Below, one piece after another: positions 57,815 to 64,000 of a stretch of 64,000 nucleotides of DNA. Source of the DNA: Owenia fusiformis (Eukaryota > Annelida > Polychaeta > Sabellida > Oweniidae); NCBI GenBank assembly GCA_903813345.2, contig CAIIXF020000007.1, positions 30,414,698 through 30,478,697 of the forward strand, given 5' to 3'. The number at the start of each line of letters is the position of its first letter. Within the stretch, counting starts at the first letter, position 1. Under the pieces are notes generated by a model, which searched no databases, had not been told where the DNA came from, and saw nothing but the letters and a program-made list of their open reading frames with translations. A program made the translations under genes and the position numbers.

Positions 57815-59804
57815 TGCATAGCCGTAGGCAGCGGGGGTTCGGTGGGTTCGAACGAACCCCCGGTCGGGATTTCCCAAAATATCATTTTGCGAAAAAATGC
57901 ATATATCCAGAAATATTAAATTACTGTGCTATTTGAAAACTACATGAGCAGTAAATGATTTAATATTTGTTATGGGGAACACGAGAGCCTTATTTTGTTA
58001 AAACATGTCATAGTGAAGTTACACTTCCCTCAAAACGTTTGGCAACCTTAGGTTCTGGGTGAGATTTAAGGGAAGACCCCAGAGCATGAGATTTTACATT
58101 TAGAAATAACAATAATTTCGCACAATTACATGTAACTTAAAAGCTGCTTCTTCTCGGACAAAATAACCCATCTTTGTCAATGGCTAAATCAGTCCTTTGT
58201 AGGAATTTTGTTTTAAGGCAGTTCTGGCAGTTATTGAAAGTTATTGAAAACAAAGCAGACGTCCCATACTCCCATATTTTTACAACATTGACGAATAAAT
58301 ATCTGACATAGTCGTAATATTGATGAAACACATGTTCTTTCAAATGTGTACATCTCTGTTTTGTTTTATTTCAATTAAAATTTAAAATATTTCTTGGGAC
58401 GTCCCTGGGGCTGGCAAGTCCCCGAAATCAATTGTGTTAAATAATTAAAAACGTTGTGAAATGAATAATTTAAAAGCGTATATCATTTATAAACGCAAGC
58501 ATTTGTTCAAATTTATTCATTCTTTCATTTGTTCAGTATTTATTTACCCATCACTTTTCCAAAGAAAATCAATCATTGCAAAAAATGATTTTGTTTTTTT
58601 CAGATACACTTCACTCATCTAAGAGATTGTATTGAATTCAAATTGTTATCGTTCCAGTTTACTTGCTCTCCATTTTCATGTTAATGTCATGATATGTTTA
58701 GCGAATAAATTATATATTAAAAAACATTGAAAAATCATATGGTATTAATCTTCAAATAATGAAGGCCTGATTTGTTATCAATCCGTCTGAACTTAACAAA
58801 ATAACAGTCGCTTGTATTTATATATGATTTATATCCACTAAAACGTTTTTATTATCAATTGCGGTTGAGGACTTACCAATGAGCTCCGGGGACGTCCAAA
58901 GAAATATTTTTAACTTTTTTAAAACAAAGCATAACCGAGACCCACTTATTTGAATAATAGATACTTTATCAGTAATACGTCTATCCCGGATAGTTTAAAA
59001 AGCCTTCGTGTTAACGTTGTGGAAAGTTATCAAAGAAGAACGATCTTTCGGAGTATATTGTGTTTGTTATTTCAATAATCGTGCATTTGATCCGAACTGG
59101 CTTCCAACAAAATTCTTGAAAAACAATGATAAGCCATTGCATGAGGTGATTTATTTTGTCCTAGATAAAGTAGCTTAAGTTAAAGAATAAATTGTGCAAA
59201 ATAGTTGATATTCCTTGGAAACAAATCATGCTCCAGGGTCTTCCAGAAATCAGACGAGATAATGGTGGATTCGGGGCAAATCAGATTTTAAGATATGTAT
59301 TCAGTAAAAGATTCACCGAAATATATTTTGATGCAGAAAATTAATTATGAGTTGTCTGACTTTTTTGCACGTTGTCTGTTTATTTTACTTTGTGAACATT
59401 AAAGTTACAAAGCTGCAAGGTCATTTTTGAAAATCATTTTTACGTCCTGTGTTATTTCAATGGGAGAGATTTCTTGATAAAGTCTATTACTTTCAGTAAA
59501 TAAAGAGATCATTTTTGTTAAATAAAATTCAAATTCAATTGTCTACTTAACTTAATGAAGGTACTAAAATGAATTATATTTCCCCTCCCAAAATAGTTTT
59601 TTCTTTACAAATTATGCATATAAGAATTCAAACCAAAAGATGCTTTATACATAATCCAATGGGTTAGTTAGGATTGCCAAACTTTTGGAGGGAGTGTAAT
59701 TGTAAAAATTGCATTATCTGAGAAACCCTGATGAAGGGGGGGGGGGGATTTGTGAATAACTTAAAAATAGAACCCCCGGTCACCAAATCCTGGCTACGCC
59801 ACTG
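57815..59804. mobile_element. Possible ~2-kb element with 'GTAGCCAGG' ends, with a nested foldback
   Basis: The right end, inverted, reads CAGTGGCGTAGCCAGGATTT and GGTGACCGGGGGTTC. The left end has CATAGCCGTAGGCAGCGGGG followed by GGGTTCGAACGAACCCC, as in the shorter MITE at 11345. The interior is AT-rich with no transposase-like ORF. The pairing of these two distant ends is inference; they could be two separate short elements. Confidence 0.45.
58386..58906. mobile_element. Nested inverted-repeat element with GGACGTCC ends (~520 bp)
   Basis: ATTTCTTGGGACGTCCCTGG at the left is matched by the inverted right end ATTTCTTTGGACGTCCCCGG. Both continue inward to AAGTCC. No ORF was seen. Confidence 0.6.
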
Positions 59805-60852
59805 TAATGTTAAATTGTCAATTGATATTCTTATACAATGGTTATATAACTAAACCAAGTTATATTCATAGCACTAATCGTACAATTCTGTTCTTGTTTC
59901 ACTTATGTCTTGAAATATTGTGGCATACTTCAATAGGTTAATTTAATTCAATAATAATATATATTATATCCTGTTATATTATATCCTTTTCTACAGCATG
60001 TACATGTATATGCTGTAAACATTGCTCTAAGACTGCAATGAGATTATAACAACAACTTTTACTGATTACTGACTAATTCCACATTAACCTCCCTGAGGAC
60101 ATCAAAATGCAGGAAATAGAAAACTGGACAAAAATAGAAACACAACTGTCATATTTAATACACGTACGAGTGACAGAATGTCACATACAATACAGTATAC
60201 ATCAATTTGAATAGTACTAAAAGGTATGGTGGTCATGAGAAACTTGATGTTATGATGACATACACCGATGTTCATATATTTAGAATATTTTATGGGGTCT
60301 GCTACGTTTCACTCTTAAGTTTAGTTTTTTCAAATATCCAGCATTTATTCATTCTGGAGTTACCGCTTGCTTTTCTTTCCCGACATTGTTTGCCATTGTT
60401 GAAAAGAGATTTTCAAACTAAAGAGTTCGTACAAATTGTCAATATTTGACTTATGTTTGCAAGATTAGATGGGGAATAGAGAGTAGGCTTATAAAATACA
60501 ATTCATAGCAGCATAGCATAGCATTTGAAATAAAAAATTCCTGGGGAAGCATACCTTCGGATCCCCAAAATCAGTTGCCATGCCACCTATATTTTATGGG
60601 AAAACATAATCTCCTTTTCAAATATGGTCCAACGCCCCTGATATAACAAATAATATTTCACATACATGAAGAATGGAATAATAGAGCATTGATGCTTTAA
60701 TGAATATTAAACTAGATTGTTGTTGGAACAATAAGAAAAAAATGATTGGAGGAATTTAACTATAATCACTTTTCCATGCATGTACCATTGACTTAACCCT
60801 AACTCATGGGCTATTTCGACTAGACAGATCTTTCTACAGTTAAGCATTCACC
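59805..60852. other. Nothing recognised
   Basis: An 80-codon plus frame at 60207-60449 has no recognisable domain. Confidence 0.4.
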
Positions 60853-61250
60853 TAGAGTCCATTTAACTGCTTCATTTCGTCAGTAGAACGGCAAAAATAA
60901 GAAATTAGGAGACCATTGTGCTGCAATAATATATGGAAAAGTATATTCATAATGTACATGAATGAGATATGTATATTTCAGATTTTTTAGTTTTTTGTGC
61001 AATAAGCCAGTGCCGTCTTGTAATTTGAAGAATTTCAGCCATGTTAATCTTATTGAAAATAACATGGCAGAGAAACATCCAAATATAAGAGGCCACACAC
61101 TTTATAAGCCAAAATAGAAGCAATCCAAGATATACAAATGTCATTCATGTACATTATGAATATACTTTTCCATATATTATTGCACAATGGTCTCCCAATT
61201 TCTTATTTTTGCCGTTCTACTGACGAAATGAAGCAGTGAAATGGACTCTA
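60853..61250. mobile_element. MITE with ~110-bp inverted repeats at TA (398 bp)
   Basis: Both ends read TAGAGTCCATTT(A/C)ACTGCT, and the arms go on through CGTCAGTAGAACGGCAAAAA to CATAATGTACATGAATGA. The arms are highly similar, so it is fairly young. TA at each end suggests a Tc1/mariner-type target site. No ORF. Confidence 0.85.
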
Positions 61251-61334
61251 ATCAGAGAGTTTCAGTCATGCAAACATGTTAACGTATTTAGAGAACAACA
61301 TGCAACCACTGATGATCTGAGGGGACAAAAACAA

Positions 61335-61470
61335 TAAGGCATTAACATGCAAGATGTCAGACCACTTGCCATTTGTTACAGACACAAATCAACTGCTGAA
61401 CCCCGACAACACAAAGTTGAAAACTATAACAATTAACAAAATATAACCACTTCTGGTGGTGATATAATCA
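61335..61470 (+). repeat. Dispersed 'TGTCACC' repeat, copy 5
   Basis: CATTAACATGCAAGATGTCA, TTGCCATTTGTTACAGAC and TGGTGGTGATATAAT align with the copies at 1248 and 19721. Confidence 0.6.
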
Positions 61471-62517
61471 GAAATTCTAAAAAGACAACCCTCCAGGTCC
61501 AATCTCTCAGTCAGAGCTCCAATCATATTGTTAAACTGCCCATATATCAGCCATAGACATTCATCAACTCAAAACATATTGTTATCACTACATCAAAATG
61601 CAATTTCCAAATGACTGCTGAATGGCCCATTCATCATAAACAGACAGGTTTACAGTTGCGTATAGTGGATGCAAAGGTTCACTGGATTTTATATGTCTAT
61701 ACTTTGAATGGCTATAAACTACATATAACCCAGACTCCATTTATATTATTTCAATCAATGTCATTGAGAAGTAATGGTACCAATTGTTTTTATTTTATCA
61801 GGATACAACTTTCATAACCATCAAAAGCAAAGGTATACGTTATATCCAGTAACCATAAATGGCATGCCTATAGCAATGTGGAGAAACTCGATAAGTGGGT
61901 TATGAAAACAGATTTGTTTTCTAGTCAATGGCTGTGTAATTTTGTTACCCAAACAGGTCCGTTTACGTAACCCCACATCCAGTTCCTAAACAATGCATGG
62001 CAAGCTATTGTCAAGGGAGCAAGTTTTTCATGAAGGATCAAAGTATCTAATTTTGCAAAAAAGCCCTAAAAATTCAATTGATTCCAAACAAATCATTTCT
62101 TTGGATAGTGGTTATTTTCTGATCATTAGGAAAAGGTATCTTTTAACACAATCAATTCTCCAAGAAAAGTATCGTGAAGATAATAAAGATGTTGAGTATA
62201 GCCCAGGAGAAGAACAAATCAACAAGCTCTTTCCAAAATGTTAACTTATATTCATTCCTTTTTTACATCTTTAATGTATAATTTGTACTTTATCATACTT
62301 TTCTTCGGGGTGAATATACTTTTCTCCCGATCAAAACTTACCAACGATGTCAAAAAAATGTCATGACATCCTGTCTTCTCATTGACTCATATATAATACA
62401 ATACAAGGGATCTTGGATGCCAAAAAAAAAGGATCATCATAGATTATTTTGATCAGTGGTTCATTAACACTAAATTGGTCTATAAATCTATTGATGAATA
62501 TCATGCATCAATTTAAT
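61471..62517. other. Nothing recognised
   Basis: Small open frames at 61611-61817 and 61993-62244 show no recognised domain. Confidence 0.4.
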
Positions 62518-62990
62518 TGGGACATCTGTGGGTTAACATAGTCTTGGTAAAAAGCCCCTGTGACGCCCCACACACTACACATCCCCCACAAGGTGTTGAA
62601 GAAATTGAGGAGAGGGTCCAGAGACTTGTAGCAAGACTAGGTCAACCTGACCCTACAATAGAGATGAACAATAGGGAAACCCAGACTGGCTATAGAAACA
62701 CAGACATTCATCAGTTATGGTTGTCAAATTCATGACTAATTCTTTTGGAGAACCATTGGGTTCTGTTGGCACATCTGTGGGCCAACCTGACACAACAATA
62801 AGGATGAACAACATGGCGAAGGTCAGACTGTCCAGTTAAACAAACACATTCATGAGTTGTAGTAGTCAAATTCAATTCAACGAATTCAATACCGATTCCA
62901 GTATGGAACTGTGAGTTCTGTGGCACATCTGTGGGTCAACCTGACTCCATAATGGGAATGAACAACAGGGGAAACCCGAGACTGTCTGGA
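62518..62990. repeat. ~150-bp tandem repeat, ~3 diverged copies
   Basis: CACATCTGTGGG(T/C)(C/T)AACCTGAC recurs at about 62768 and 62918, with a related start near 62519 and GGTCAACCTGACCCTACAAT at 62640. Each is followed by GATGAACAA. A short frame with VEEIEERVQRLVARLGQPDP crosses it but is not conserved between the copies. Confidence 0.75.
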
Positions 62991-63389
62991 CTAGAACAAC
63001 ATAGGTGATCACAATTAATACTGACAAGCTCCACTAGCTCTTTTCAGTCTGTTTCAACAATTTACACCTGTATGGAACATGGAGTACTATGAACCTGAAC
63101 TTAACTCTACAAGATATATGGCATCGCTTATGCATTGAAATGAGGCAAACAGAGTCTATTAGGCTCCAAGGGGTCTTATAGTATTTTCACTATGGTTGGC
63201 CATGGCCAAAGTATCATGCTTATTCTAACCATGAAAATAGGCTACTTAATCCCAACTCTACCCCATTATGAAATACTTATCATCATTCTCTTAATTAAAA
63301 AGTAGAAATATTGCATTGTCTTCAGTCTACAATAATTTGTTCTTGTGATATCAGCTTTCAGTTTCAATATTTACTCAAGGGAGTTTTCT
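62991..63389. other. Nothing recognised
   Basis: Plain sequence between two tandem arrays. Confidence 0.4.
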
Positions 63390-63960
63390 CACAGAAGGGT
63401 CGAGCCTTCAACGGGGCATACTCAAAAAAGCTTTCTTGAGTAAAACTTGTCAAAGGAATCTTCAAAAGGAGCTTCCTCGAGTAAAATTCTTTATAAATCC
63501 TAGAGAGATACTCCTAAAAGAAGGAGGTCATCAATAGATCATCACAAAGGGAGCTTGCTTGAGCTAAAAGAACTCTTTTAAAGACAGACCTTGAGATATA
63601 CTCTTAAAAGAAAGGGAGTCTTCAACAGAGCATCTCAAAGGGAGCTTCTTTGAGCTCAAAGAACTCTTTTAAAGACAGTCCTTGAGATATACTCCTAAAA
63701 GAAAGGGAGTCTTCAACAGAGCATCACCAAGGGAGCTTCCTAGAGCCCAAAGAACTCTTTTAAAGACAGTCCTTGAGATATACTCCTAAAAGAAAGGGAG
63801 TCTTCAACAGAGCATCACAAAGGGAGCTTCTTTGAGTGCAAAGGAATCCTGTTAAGAGAGTCCTCAACGGAGAGCCTCCAAAGCATCACCAAGGGAGTAA
63901 AACTCCTCAAGGGACTTCTCTAAAGAACATCCTCAAAAGAGACCCCTCAAGGACTCTTGT
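63390..63960. repeat. 91-bp tandem repeat, ~5-6 copies
   Basis: The clear units start AAAGGGAGTCTTCAACAGAG at 63611, 63702 and 63793, exactly 91 bp apart. More degraded units flank them on both sides. Shorter AAGGGAGCTT and ACTCCT(C/A)AA motifs recur within each unit. Confidence 0.88.
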
Positions 63961-64000
63961 CTAACTACTGGTTCCTCCTCCATGGTTTCTCATTATTTGT

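Noticed and set aside
62517-62735. ORF with VEEIEERVQRLVARLGQ
   Set aside because: It crosses a tandem repeat whose other copies do not keep the frame.
1-64000. Retrovirus-like or Polinton-like elements
   Set aside because: No paired long terminal repeats, protease, reverse transcriptase, integrase, capsid or polymerase motifs were recognised anywhere.

Overview
This is AT-rich animal nuclear DNA with long introns, GT-AG splice sites and many repeats. One protein gene was recognised, on the minus strand: an ELK-type (KCNH3/4/8 family) voltage-gated potassium channel. By recollection its protein resembles Drosophila Elk and vertebrate KCNH8. The repeat content (pogo-like, piggyBac-like and foldback MITEs, a tRNA-headed SINE, minisatellites) suggests an invertebrate, perhaps marine, but the phylum cannot be fixed by eye.

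The gene runs right to left from 43552 to 334. Sixteen coding exons were found by reading splice sites and frames by hand. Every junction is in phase, giving 1119 residues from inside the PAS domain to the stop codon. Order: PAS/PAC (43.5 and 41.8 kb), linker (36.8 and 27.9 kb), S1-S6 with an SVGFGN filter (26.0 to 21.1 kb), C-linker and cyclic-nucleotide-binding homology domain (21.3 to 10.0 kb), acidic and Ser/Pro-rich tail (7.9 to 4.2 kb), and a large last exon with a coiled coil (1.2 kb). Several exons lack an ATG and are short. The first coding exon (about 25 residues in relatives) was not found, so 43.55-64 kb is either intron 1 or 5' flank. No second gene was recognised there.

The rest is intron and repeats. 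Notable are a 2.24-kb foldback transposon with 8-bp target duplications (1.6-3.8 kb); many hairpin MITEs; a 694-bp piggyBac-like element at a TTAA site (45.0 kb); a tRNA-derived SINE (8.75 kb); a tRNA-Arg(TCT)-like sequence with an intron-like insert (52.9 kb); a block of related minisatellites (31.25-34.26 kb) that stays open in several frames; a 29/31-bp two-length minisatellite of about 50 units (54.2-55.7 kb); and tandem repeats at the right edge (62.5-64 kb).

No retrovirus-like element, CRISPR array or wholly new gene system was seen. The most notable points are the finished channel gene model with possible symmetric cassette exons in the PAS-S1 linker, the foldback element carrying its own minisatellite, and a dispersed repeat whose 3' end has been amplified in tandem.
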